DNA of 64,000 nucleotides, taken from assembly GCA_003993805.1 (NCBI GenBank), contig RSEF01000001.1, positions 208,518,979 to 208,582,978 of the forward strand, read 5' to 3'. The DNA comes from Himantopus leucocephalus. Lineage: Eukaryota > Chordata > Aves > Charadriiformes > Recurvirostridae. A program made the position numbers and the translations under genes. Shown piece by piece: positions 47,201 through 64,000 of this stretch (its first letter is position 1; each line of letters starts with the position of its first letter). The notes under the pieces are model-generated. The model ran no database searches. It had not been told where the DNA came from and was given only the letters and a program-made list of their open reading frames with translations.

Positions 47201-50200
47201 CAGTTTGGCTGTCAGCCCCTGTTCCTCCAAGGCCAGATACAGCTGTGAGCAGGAGTACTGTCCTGGAAGGGGTGCACAGCGCCCAACTGCCTTCCAGCTG
47301 CAGAGCCGCCACCTCACACAGCAACGCAACAAACCTCTGCAACATGACAGCTCCTGGTTTTTCCTTGTATCAGCAGAAAATGAACCTGAAGTTCAGCTCT
47401 AGAATAGGTCACCTAAATTGAAATATCTCTGTGCGCACCAGATGGTGGGGCTCCACTGCAGCCAGCTCCATGACAGCAGAGCCCAGCTGTGAGGACTCGG
47501 CACAGCAGCCTGAAGAAAGGCACCTAGTGCCATTTGAGATGCAGGAGGGAACCCAAGACATCTGCAGGAGACTGTCAGATGTGATACAGGACTGATGAGA
47601 GCTCCTTGTCCTTCAAACAATATCAAATATCTCTATGTGGGCAACTGAAATAATCCCAAGGTGTCTACTGCAGTGTAAGCTGGACTGCTGCCCGGGGTTT
47701 AGTGAGTGTATGGACTTCACTGTTTGTAATGAGAGTTTAGACACACGGCACCCAGGAAGGAGCCCAAATTTAATTATTTTAATCTACAGCTGAATCTTAC
47801 CTTGGAGCTAGCTCAGTGAACGCAGAAGAACGGTACAGCTGATGAGCAGCTCCCAGGGCGGCAGCAGCCCCCAGGTCCTGCCAAGCTCATTCAGGTGCTG
47901 TGCTGCAAGCTGTCTTGTGCTGCAGGCAGACAGAAAGGCGTCTGATCCACAGCACCCTTGGCCTCTGTATGACCTAGTGGTCCACAGGGTCTGCAGGGAC
48001 TCAGTCAAACAAAAGCCAATGCCTCTTGGAAACATGTTTAGATGTTTCTTGCCTCTGGCACTGGACCCCACTGAACACCTCTGGGAGCCCCAGTTGCATC
48101 TTTTTGCTAGCAAATGGCATAGGGATACCGCTGTTTAATATAAAAAGGAGTCAGGTTGGAGTAACCTCTCTTGCCATCCCAGCTGAAGAGCTGCCTGTGG
48201 AAACCATTCTCAGTTGTCTTTGATCCCATTCTTGTAACAGGTCCCACAGATGGAGTCCCACCTGGAGAGGCAGAGCCAGAGTGCATGGTTTTAACTGCGC
48301 TGGGACTCCATTAACCCTGCTGAGCAACGGGCCTCAGAATACCATCCTTCTTCCCAGAGGAAGCTGATCTAAATGTGATGGCGTAGCCCTAGGCACTGGA
48401 GACTTTCCACTTGAAATACAACTTGTGGTAAGAAACATTAACAAACGGACCCATTGACTTTTGTTTATTTGTTTTAAGTGAAGCGTCTGCTGTTTCAGGG
48501 TCACCACCGCATTCACTATATGGTGCTATTTTGGGCACCAAACACAGAGTGTAAATCAAAACATGACACCTTTCAGTTATTTGCGGTAGCAAAATGTATG
48601 TTGAAACCATACTGTTGGCACAATTCTTGTTTTCAAGTAATTAGTACCTAAATGCTGCTCTAAGGCACTTCATTTCTTCTCGCCACATCTCCCATCCCTC
48701 TTTAGCCATTTTTCCTTGGGGGGAAAAGCGGCATGATTGTTCCAGCCTCTGCTGTGCCTGTGAAAATTACCATCAGTCCAGCTAACTTCACCCACACCCA
48801 CAAGATGCCAGAACTGCAGAAATTTTGCAGTGCTTGTTGAAATCTTACTATTCAGCAGTTTTGTGGGTTTCAATGCTTTTAAAACGTAACTTTCCGTGCT
48901 TGCTTGTTTGCACTGGGGTCAGCACAAGGTCTATGAACCACTGCTGACTGCTTTTACCTTCATTTATATCTCTCTTCACAGTTTTTAACTCTTTTCTTTT
49001 TCTTTTTTTTTAAACTCAGACAGTGGCATCACTTGAGCCTGAGCCACAGATTTTATATCTTACATTGCCCAACACTGGCAGGCTTTGAAGTTGTCATTTA
49101 TCATTGCCAACTTTAAAAACTTGCTTGAGGCTTTAAAGAGTCAATGTATTACGGTAATATACAGCAACTTCAGAGGTCTGTACTTAGTTCCAAGCTCTGT
49201 CAAGGCTTTCTGTCTCCCCTTAAAAAAAAATCACACACTACCTCTGCGATGCTGTTTCAAGAAAAAGGGGGAATACTGCTCATTTTCATTGGTCCTTTTA
49301 TGTGCTTATTTGCACAGTCCTTCACCAGTGTTTCTTCAGTTTGTGTACAGAAGGCATAAAAATCCATGCCTCAATATAGGCTTCTAGCCACTGGTGTAAT
49401 AAAAATAGCAATAAAATGTGTAAGAAAACATATTGGATCGTGTATATTTACATGGCCAGGGCTCCCAAAGGAATGATCTGAATGTGCAGAAAACACGATT
49501 CAGCCATAGTCCGCTCTCAGGTGGCTCATTACACACAATCTTTCAGAAATCAATTCCAGTTTTAGCATTCTGATTTACTGCCTGTGACAAAACAGTTAGA
49601 GACTTCCTGCGACAAGAGTTACAGACTCCCTGCCTTTTTTCTCTTCCTACTCACTCGCAGAATCTGTTCAAAACAGTGGACTGTCTTTTCACTTGTTCAT
49701 TTCATGGTCTTGTAATAGCAAAAGACCCAGATTTATGCACCTCTTCTTACACAAATCTAATAAGAGAAGGGTTGTTTCTGTTTTGGTTTGGTTTTTTGTT
49801 TGTTTGTTTGTTTGTTTTTCAGAAAAGCTGCCTCTTTTAGTTTTTTGCTATAATTACTTTGTCCAATTTTTCAAATATTCCTTGGAAATGCTTCAGGACA
49901 GCTCTGTAAAGGGTATTGAAGGCAAAGTTTTTGAAAGAGTATTCATTGTGATCTTCAAAGGACTCCAGAGCATCTGTGTAAAAAAAAATCACAGAGATTA
50001 GAAAGTGAAAAATAACTCTTCCCTACCTAACCTATCATTCTCTTCATGCAAGACAATTCTATTTACTGCTGCTTTGACTACTGCAACTCAAACTTTTGAA
50101 GAACAGGGCTCCACACCTCCTTGGAGGATCATTCAATAGGTTAACACTGTTATTTAATTTTACTCTTGTGCCTAGCTAAATATTTTTTTTTTCTGTTCTA

Positions 50201-51423
50201 CATTTATATCTTTCAAATATTGTCTCTGATTACTTGGTTTCACCTTTAATTACCAGTTAGTGAAACTATATTTATTAAGACAACCCTGAAACCACTCAGG
50301 AATAATTCGGGATCATTCTCTCATAAAGTGTGATGGACTGATCACGTTTTGCAGTAACAGTAGGGGAATTAATTTCTCCTGTTTTAGAAGCAAAGATTCC
50401 AACATCAGAGCCAAGAAAGAGTAGTGGTATAAGTGCCTGACACAGAATAAAAAAACTTTTCGTTAAGTCTGGCAAATACACAAATGGTGGTATGCAACTG
50501 TTCTCCCTTAGGTACAAGAAAGCTAATTTCAAAGCATTTGGAATTCACAGGAATGTTACCTGTGGGGTTTTAAGCTATTCATTTTAGTCATAGATTTCTG
50601 AGACATGCCTGGTACCGTTCTGCAGAGCAGTGACACTCACAGCTTCATGGTCTCAAGAAAGTGTTCCTTACAGCCACGAAAACCACAAAAAGGCAGCATC
50701 ACTGCTTCTAAGCTCCAGACAAAGCAAGCAAAATTCACTGTAAACTCTGCTTACCGCATAACCGAATACCCCAACATTAATGAAAGCAATGCTGGAAATA
50801 TCAGTACAGAAATGTTGGAAGGAAAGAAATAAGACATATACATGATCTGGCAGTCTGCATTAGCAAGGAGTGCAGCGCAGTGAGAACATTGGCAAAATGG
50901 GTTCAGTGCTCGTCCTGGAGCCCTTCAGGGGAGAGAACTTCTTAAGAAGGTGGGATAATTAACAGCCTTTATGCCACCATTGCTGAATAAAAAAATCTCA
51001 GAGCTGGTGATGGACAATATAAAGGAGAATATACAAACTGTCTGAACAGATGTTGTCTATTCCTAATTGTAACCATATTTAGCACTGGCTGAGATGGGCA
51101 GTGAGGTAGAAATAGCCTATATAACAAATTTCTCTCAGCTTTATTTGCTTTTGCTGTTTGTCATCATAAGACAGAAGGCTAATATTGTTTGAGTAACAAA
51201 CTGAGCTACTACACATTCAGTTTCACTGATTTTTGTCCTTTTCCTGTTTTGTCAACAAGGCAACATCCAGGGCACGGTAGTGTATTCCAGAAAGTGTGTA
51301 CCAGTGTCTAGCAGAGTGCTGCCTGAGGTTTTCCACACAGAAACAGCCTCCATGAAAGAGGAATGTGAATCCAGGTGAAACAGCACCTCCCCTTGGACCC
51401 ATGCTTTTGGGCACGTGATATGA
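44291..51423. other. Intergenic, unexplained open frames and GC-richer blocks
   Basis: Seven kilobases without a recognised gene. Points of note are an open frame at 46158-46439 whose second half is polar and lysine/glutamate-rich, a GC-richer block at 47000-48330 with open frames on both strands, and a TTTG repeat at 49781-49817. None shows a known domain. Confidence 0.5.
49781..49817. repeat. TTTG/TTTGG microsatellite
   Basis: A run of TTTGG then TTTG units, ending in T-rich sequence followed by CAG. Confidence 0.85.
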
Positions 51424-51665
51424 TCATGGAATCATAGTATCATAGAGTAGTTTGGGTTGGAAGGGACCTTTCAAGGTCATCTGGTTCAAGCCCCCTGCAG
51501 TGAGCAGGGACATCTTCAACTAGGTCAGGTTGCTCAGAGCCCCGTCCAACCTGACCTTCAATGCTTCCAGGGATGGGGTATCTACCACCTCTCTGGGAAA
51601 CATGTTGCAGGGTTTCACCACCCTCAGCATAAAAAATATGTCTTAACAGCAGCTGGGATTGGAGT
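51424..51665 (-). mobile_element. CR1 LINE 3' fragment
   Basis: Minus-strand CR1 with 3' tail atcatagtatcatagag, then ggttggaagggaccttt, caaggtcatctggttcaag, ccccctgcagtgagcaggg and accacctctctggg. It is of the same type as the copy at 1-113 (shared cctgcagtgagcagggacat wording). The copy is 5' truncated. Confidence 0.92.
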
Positions 51666-52529
51666 GATCCTGGGGAGACAGAAATCATCTTTAAGCTTTG
51701 AAGTGTAATAAGGTCTATGTCTGTCATAATGCCAGATTTATCCTATTATCCAGCCATAAGTCAAAAATCACATATTGCTGTCATTCTAGGCACACAGATT
51801 CATTGCCTATCTGTAGCTGGTAGATGTTCTCTCTCAGAGCAGTAGCTGTCTCATTGATCTATGGCTGTGCTCCTCTCATAAAGTAAATTAAATTCATGGT
51901 TTTTAAGGAAGACAGATTGTATGAAATAGTCACTTTACGTGACTTGCTTTACTACTAATAAAAAAAATAATCAAAATATTCAAAAATATTTCCTTACTAC
52001 TAATAAAAAAATATTCAAAAATATTTCCTGATACTTAGCATTTCTGGTTTTAGGCAGCAAATTATTCTGAAGGATAGATAGGAAGTCACTTTAAGGATCT
52101 CTCAAGTAAAATTTGTGTTAATGCTTTAGAGTTATATTTCTTTACAGAAACAAAGGAAATGTAATATTTTATTGCATACTCTGTAATGTTATTTCTTATC
52201 ATCCAAGGCAATGTTTATTAACAATTGAAGTGTGTATCATCTATTCCAACTACTAAAAATTGCTGTTGAACCAGTGTAACTACTGAAAAGAATTTATTTA
52301 AAAAATCATGAAGTTTTTACATATTTTTATTATCTATCAAATAGTAGAAAGGCAATTTTTCTAGCAGAGTAAGTTATTGCAAAGTTATTGCCAGTGTAAG
52401 TTATTGCAAAATAATCAAAAAGTGCGGTTTGCTTCTGCCCATTTCTTCCCACAACCTATGTCAATATTCAGAGACCATGTTTATATGAGGATACAGTTTC
52501 AGAGCCCTCAGTGGGACAACAGATGCCTA
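51666..52529. other. Spacer upstream of MMP13
   Basis: AT-rich. Includes a direct repeat at 51949-52028 and a small TAAGTTATTGCAAA repeat at 52370-52410. Distal regulatory elements for MMP13 may lie here, but none can be shown. Confidence 0.5.
51949..52028 (+). repeat. Imperfect tandem duplication, about 40 bases
   Basis: A CTTACTACTAATAAAA to AAAAATATTTC segment occurs twice in succession. The second copy lacks about eight bases. There is no N between them, so it is more likely a true local duplication. Confidence 0.75.
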
Positions 52530-52536
52530 AACCACA
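52530..52536 (+). promoter_or_regulatory. RUNX (OSE2-type) site of MMP13 promoter
   Basis: AACCACA, the RUNX core. If transcription starts about 30 bases after the TATA box, this lies near -137 to -131. That matches the RUNX2/OSE2 element known in mammalian MMP13, which links expression to hypertrophic cartilage and bone. Confidence 0.6.
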
Positions 52537-52590
52537 GTGTTGGGGAGGAGAGAAAAAGTAGCCGTCTAAGCATGTTTACTTGCAGTGACA

Positions 52591-52597
52591 AGGAAGT
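52591..52597 (+). promoter_or_regulatory. PEA3/ETS site of MMP13 promoter
   Basis: AGGAAGT, an ETS/PEA3 core 21 bases before the AP-1 site. This PEA3/AP-1 pairing is characteristic of collagenase promoters. Confidence 0.6.
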
Positions 52598-52617
52598 TCT
52601 AACTTATCCCTAAGTGG

Positions 52618-52624
52618 TGACTCA
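52618..52624 (+). promoter_or_regulatory. AP-1 site of MMP13 promoter
   Basis: A perfect TGACTCA 12 bases upstream of the TATA box, at about -49 to -43. This is the usual place of the phorbol-ester/cytokine-responsive AP-1 element of MMP genes. Confidence 0.7.
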
Positions 52625-52636
52625 CTGGGTTGGGAC

Positions 52637-52644
52637 TATAAAAG
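52637..52644 (+). promoter_or_regulatory. MMP13 TATA box
   Basis: TATAAAAG, 60 bases upstream of the MMP13 ATG. It predicts a start near 52667 and a 5' UTR of about 30 bases. Confidence 0.75.
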
Positions 52645-52696
52645 TAAAGGTAACTGCTCTCTTAAACATCAGGGCTTCGGACTTCACAAATCCAAC

Positions 52697-59264
<6,568 letters not shown>

Positions 59265-59519
59265 TTACAGTTGAATGCCATGTCATAGGCTGCAGAGCAG
59301 CTTGTAGTACATGGAAGTAATAATATGGGCATATAGATTTATTAGAAGACAGCAAGGTTCTGTGAACAAACACTGGCTACCTACCACCAAATGTATACTG
59401 TATATATGGAACTATATAGCTGTATGTCAGTCTGGGACTGAATTAACTTAATAGGAAAGAAGAAAGATTATTAGCGTTTCAAGGGGCATTACACCATTTA
59501 AAGTTTGTCTAGTATTAAA
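59265..59519 (+). other. MMP13: MMP13 3' UTR to likely poly(A) signal
   Basis: Sequence after the TAA stop up to ATTAAA at 59514-59519. Further AATAAA copies at 60299-60304 and 60312-60317 would allow a longer form ending just before a CR1 element. Cleavage sites are unproven. Confidence 0.5.
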
Positions 59520-60330
59520 GTGAGATGCTGGATGCATTCTACATGATCATGAGCACTACTAATTCCCAGTAATCTGAGCATGTCTAGCATCTTTCAAGGA
59601 CCTCCTAGCACGTCCCAAGACACAGACCTGACAAACCTAGCAGCATTGTATTTTTAAACTAAATCTTCAGCTCTCTGTGAAATTCCTGTTAACGTACTGG
59701 GAATTCAGCTGTGTAATGAATGAGTCAGGACTGTACGGTGACTCCCTGAGCTGGTTAACACCAGACTGCAACACTGAAGTTAGAGAATTCAAAGGTTTTT
59801 GAATGTATCCCCATTTGAATGGGAGTCTCCCCCTGGAAATGGATGCCCCTGTCATCTTTGGAATGAGCAGAAGGTACAGAAGTAACGAGGTGTCATTCCA
59901 AAGCAGACAGAAAAGCAAGAAAAGAGAAGAGTGTTCCCAGCAGAAATCATCAGCCTGTGTGACACTGGGTAAACCAGAAAGAAGTAGCAACAAGAGAATC
60001 ACGCAGGTTGAAACCATGCATGAAGCTACATACAGTAACACAGCCCATGTTTTCAGCTGGTGTAAACTGAAGTAGTTCAAGTGACATTTATAGAGGTTAT
60101 GACTAGCTGTGCCAGCAGAGGACCTGAACATTCAAATCAAAATAATCAAAAGAACACTTTTTTTCATGTTGGTCACTCTTTTAATATGTATAGCAATCAT
60201 TTCAGTACAATGTAAGTTTTCGTTTGGGGTTTTTTTTTTAAAATCAGTGCAAATGGCGTGGGACTGGGATTATTTTTCAGTTTAAAAAGTTAATATTAAA
60301 TAAACTGGAGGAATAAAATGACATTGTGAA
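59520..60330. other. Spacer or extended MMP13 3' UTR
   Basis: AT-rich. Two overlapping open frames (59667-60131 minus, 59803-60075 plus) match no family I recognise. AATAAA motifs near 60300 and 60312 are the last features before the CR1 copy. Confidence 0.5.
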
Positions 60331-60870
60331 ATGTCTCAGTGCTTGCCAGGCCACACCTGGAATACTGTGTTCAGTTTGGGTTCCCACTATGCAAAAATGA
60401 TGTGGACAGGCTGGAGAGGGTCCAGAGAAGGGCCACAAAGGCGATCAAAGGACTAGGAAGCCTGCCATGAGGAAAGGCTGAGAGAACTGGGTTTGTTCAG
60501 CCTTGAGAAAAGAAGGCTTAGGGGAGACCTTATCACTACATTCCAGTATTCAAAGGGTGGCTACAAAGAAGACGGAGACTCCCTTTTTACAAGGAGCCAC
60601 ATGGAAAAGATCAGGAGTAATGGCTACAAGTTACTCCTGGGGAGATCCCAATTGGACACACGAAGAAAAATCCTTCACAATGAGAACAATCAGCCATTGG
60701 AATAATCTCCCCAGGGAAGTGATGTATTCCCCAACATTGGACACTTTTAAGATTCGTCTGGACAGGGTGCTGGGCCATTTTGTCTAGATGGTGTTTTTGC
60801 CAAGGTTGCACCAGATGATCCTTGAGGTCCCTTCCAACCTGATATTCTATGATTCTGTTATTCTATGACT
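60331..60870 (+). mobile_element. CR1 LINE, longest copy, with 3' tail
   Basis: About 540 bases of CR1 in plus orientation. It begins in the reverse transcriptase C-terminal part (ccacacctggaatactgtg, tccagagaagggccacaaag, gaggaaaggctgagagaac), continues with an EKRRLRGDLI-type reading, and ends aggtcccttccaacctgat with an ATTCTATGATTCTG tail at about 60845-60869. Frameshifts break the frame. It is 5' truncated like most CR1 insertions. Confidence 0.95.
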
Positions 60871-63800
60871 TAAATTAAAATATCCTACACTGTATGTCAT
60901 AAAAGCAAGACAGAGCTATTGGATAAAAAAAATCAGAAACTCTAACATGTGTGTTTTATTCATTAATATTCATTTATTCGTTTTTCACTTTTCAAAAATC
61001 TGGTTTGCTTTTATTTCCCTCTGAGAAAATGAATTTTTTAGAAAAGAGTGGAAAGACAGAAAGACAGAAAGAGAGGAAAAAGGAAAGAACCCTCAAATCC
61101 ACAGTTTAAGAATTAAGTTGGAATTAGTCCTTATCATTACAGAAAGTATGAGAAATTATTAAGAAATACCGTGAAATTCAGTTCCACATTAATTTGAATG
61201 GTAAACATTAATACTTAATTGAAACTACACTGTCCTCTTCTGCCTCCTCAAAACCATCCCCTAAGTCAATCAATCAGCCAGGCCTGCCCGGAAAGCTCAA
61301 CAACACTGAATATTTGGCATAAATTGTCAGGTTTATCCACTAATGGGCTAGGTGAGTTTAATTCTGTAACTTACACGACATAGATGGTCAGATAAGGCAA
61401 CCTAACAGATTTAGCGGCCTCTTCTCACTATAAAACTGTGAAGTAATGTATTCCAGACCTTAATATGGTTAAAGGAAATGCAAGGAAATAAACTGAAAAA
61501 AAAAACCCACTTTACAAAGGGAAAAACTTAAAGTGGACTAAAATCCAAGTTCTGTTATATGACATAAGATTGATAAAACTGTTATAGAAAAAGTCAGTAC
61601 AATTCTTTCTGCGTAATAAGCAGAAATTGGTTCATTTATATATCAAAATAATTATTGACAGACATGGTATGCCTGAAAAAATATTGGGCTGCAGTTTAGC
61701 TTACTCTGCAGTGAAATAAACTTCTGGACATGTAACCCTCGTCCTCATTATTCTTTGTATAAAGACTTGGTGGAAAATCATTTCAAAATAATGCAGAGTC
61801 TTCCATAAGGGCTAGTTGCTGAGTCTGAGTGGTCTGAATTTCACAGGTCTGACCTGAGCTTCACTGGAGCAGGGAACGCAAAGGTGCACAGGGAAGCAAG
61901 GAGACATCAATGAACGTCTTTCATATCTACATGAATTTCTGTTAAAACTGAACATTTATCAGGGGAAAAAGGTACTGCATAGGAAGCTGGATTTTCCAGA
62001 GGCTTCAGCATGATCATATCCAGCTGCTCCCCAGCCCAAACAGTCAGATTCCTGTTCGCCACTCGGCTGACTGGAAGCAGCCTTCGGCACAAGTCCAAGC
62101 AGGGCTCCAACTCATGCGTCTGCATCCCCAGCAAAAGACGTGCGCTGCTCTGCGGTTAGCTCTACCTCAGCTGAGAAAAGTACCAGGCTGTCAGTTCCTG
62201 GCATTTTGTTAAGAAAAAATGGAAAACAAAAATGCTTGTGCTGCGGAAGTGGAAGGCTGAGGTCAGAGCCAGGGGGGCCCTGGCACTGCCGTCAGCCAGA
62301 AAGGAAAACTCTCCCGGGACACAGTGCCCTGGGACCCACTGCCATCTCATGAGAGTAACATTGCCCAAGTCCCTGGTGGGGACCCATATGGGATATCGCC
62401 CAAGACAGTCGAGTATTGAAAAGAAATGTAATTTTCTTGAAACAGAGGCTAAACTGACTGCTTTCCCTGAGATATTGTGAGGTAAGAACCACAAGAGGCT
62501 GGGACAGCTGTATCCTAGGATTTAATACAAGCAGAGTTAATAACTTTCCACCAGGTTGCTAGTTTTTATGTGGAACTACACCAATCCTCCTAGTAGTACA
62601 TATGTAAATATGCCTTTTATAGCCATTTTGATCTGTGCTAATAAGGATAAGGCAGGAAAAGGAATCTGTCAGATGCTCCCTGGGAATAGTTTCTGTGCTG
62701 GTTACATGATCCTGAACAGGTAGGACTTAGAGGATACAAATATATATATTCCAGGAGAGAAAGAAGTGAGCAAAAGCCGTTTAAACTTTCCAAAGTGGGA
62801 ATGCAGACAGCTGTCCTCTAAATTCATTAATACATTGGAAAGGCAACAAACAGTGTAAGAGGTACAGTGAGCTACATGAGATTTACTACTAGCTGAGAAA
62901 CTGGAGAAGGAATTCAAACTTGCCATGAAAATGCTTTTTTTTCTCATCATGGTCTCTAGAAACCTGCTCTGAGGACACTAGATGGCAGTGACAGCTTTGC
63001 TCCTTAGGGGATCTGCACAGAACCAAAAATGATACGGTGGGTGATAAAGCTGCAGCTAATTATAGCAAATTCTTACATTTGGAGAAGATATTAAAAAAAC
63101 AACACTGATAAGTAGAATTTAATTATTATATTCTGTTGAAATGTGGATCTCTGAGCAACAAGTTAGGGTATTAAGATGTTTAGGAAACTTCTCAATTATA
63201 TTGGCTGTCAGGGACACTAATTTTTCAGTCTGTTGATAGTCCTTTTCTCAACATCAATGTAATACACTTAAAACAATATACTCCGTGGATAGTCCTAGGA
63301 ATAATGCAACCCCTTAGTTTAATTTCATTCATTGGAAAATTACACACACACATACATAGACATATTCCAACTCCTCAGGAACATGAGAGCTTTTCAGGAT
63401 ACAACTTCATTTCGGAAAAAATGACACTGCAGGATATGGAAGTAAGGCAAAAGCAGAGAAAAATATCAGTTGCAAAGAACCCAAGTAAACCAGTACAAAT
63501 ATGATCAAAAGTGTCTGAAATATCAAGTATGTGATCACATCTGCTTGGAAGAACTAAGGACAATTTCTAAGCCTTCCGCAGTTCATTCTGAGCCAGTATT
63601 TCCAGGCTTGGGAATATTTTACAGATGAAGAATGTGGTCTTGATCTTTGAATCCCTAAAACCGCCCAGATCAGTAAGACTACTGAGCATTTTGAGCTAGG
63701 CAGAAATTGATTTTCCTATCCTGAAAATACTTTTAAGATTTTCAAACATCTTTACTGTTTGCACCAGAAAGAAACAGGAAATTTTGGAAATATTTGTCTT

Positions 63801-64000
63801 CTGGGATAGTCTGTAGCCGTATTGTCAATCAGCGTACTTACTGGGTCTGGGGGAAAGAAATACACTGTTTCAGTTTTCTGCTTAGACTGATTTAAATGAG
63901 GGTCTAGACCTCAATCTCCAGTCTTCTGGGTGAAAGAACTACACATTCACTTACGTTGTGGTGAGTTTCTTTCCATCTGTCCTGCTGGAGATGGTTCCTC
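60871..64000. other. Intergenic to window end, no gene seen
   Basis: AT-rich spacer. A purine-rich run of GAAAGACA-type units lies at about 61039-61090. A GC-richer block at 61840-62400 has open frames on both strands (61907-62134 minus, 62140-62352 plus) of unknown nature. No further MMP exon was recognised, although MMP paralogues would be expected beyond the right edge. Confidence 0.55.
61039..61090. repeat. Purine-rich simple repeat (GAAAGACA type)
   Basis: A stretch of A and G with a repeating GAAAGACA unit, low complexity. Confidence 0.65.

Noticed and set aside
60493..60811. Overlapping frames with EKRRLRGDLI and QPLE endings
   Set aside because: They are part of the CR1 copy at 60331-60870.

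Overview
This is a vertebrate, almost certainly avian, nuclear genome window. The evidence is the spliced gene structure, at least nine CR1 LINE pieces (several ending in the ATTCTATG-type 3' tail), a pair of bird-type solo LTRs, and the gene order DYNC2H1 / DCUN1D5 / MMP13, which also occurs in mammals. The species cannot be named from the sequence alone.

Layout. Positions 1-304 are intron 1 of DYNC2H1 (minus strand), with a CR1 3' end at the window edge. Positions 305-505 are DYNC2H1 coding exon 1. A GC-rich CpG island (about 180-2400) holds the divergent promoter of DYNC2H1 and DCUN1D5. DCUN1D5 runs rightward in eight coding exons (1882-15964, 234 codons), with a possible long 3' UTR to about 19.57 kb. 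A gene-poor, AT-rich interval of about 33 kb follows. It holds two solo LTRs of one family in opposite orientation, CR1 fragments, short tandem repeats, one 100-N gap beside a CACCA satellite, and four single-N assembly scars flanked by duplicated sequence. MMP13 (collagenase-3) follows on the plus strand in ten coding exons (52697-59264, 471 codons), behind a compact promoter with RUNX, PEA3/ETS, AP-1 and TATA motifs. The last 4.7 kb holds the MMP13 3' UTR, one long CR1 and no recognised gene.

The three genes are neighbours by conserved synteny rather than parts of one pathway. DYNC2H1 is the heavy chain of the retrograde ciliary dynein. DCUN1D5 is a nuclear cullin-neddylation co-factor. MMP13 is a secreted collagen-degrading metalloprotease. 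The shared DYNC2H1/DCUN1D5 island contains an X-box-like palindrome on the DYNC2H1 side and an ETS site on the DCUN1D5 side.

I found no operon, CRISPR array, RNA gene or new multi-gene system. The items most worth a second look are the N-separated false duplications, the X-box-like palindrome, the preserved MMP13 promoter layout, the predicted Arg-to-Ser change at the MMP13 exon 8/9 junction, the inverted solo-LTR pair, and a few unexplained GC-richer blocks in the intergenic desert. Exon boundaries were set by hand from homology, reading phase and GT/AG sites.
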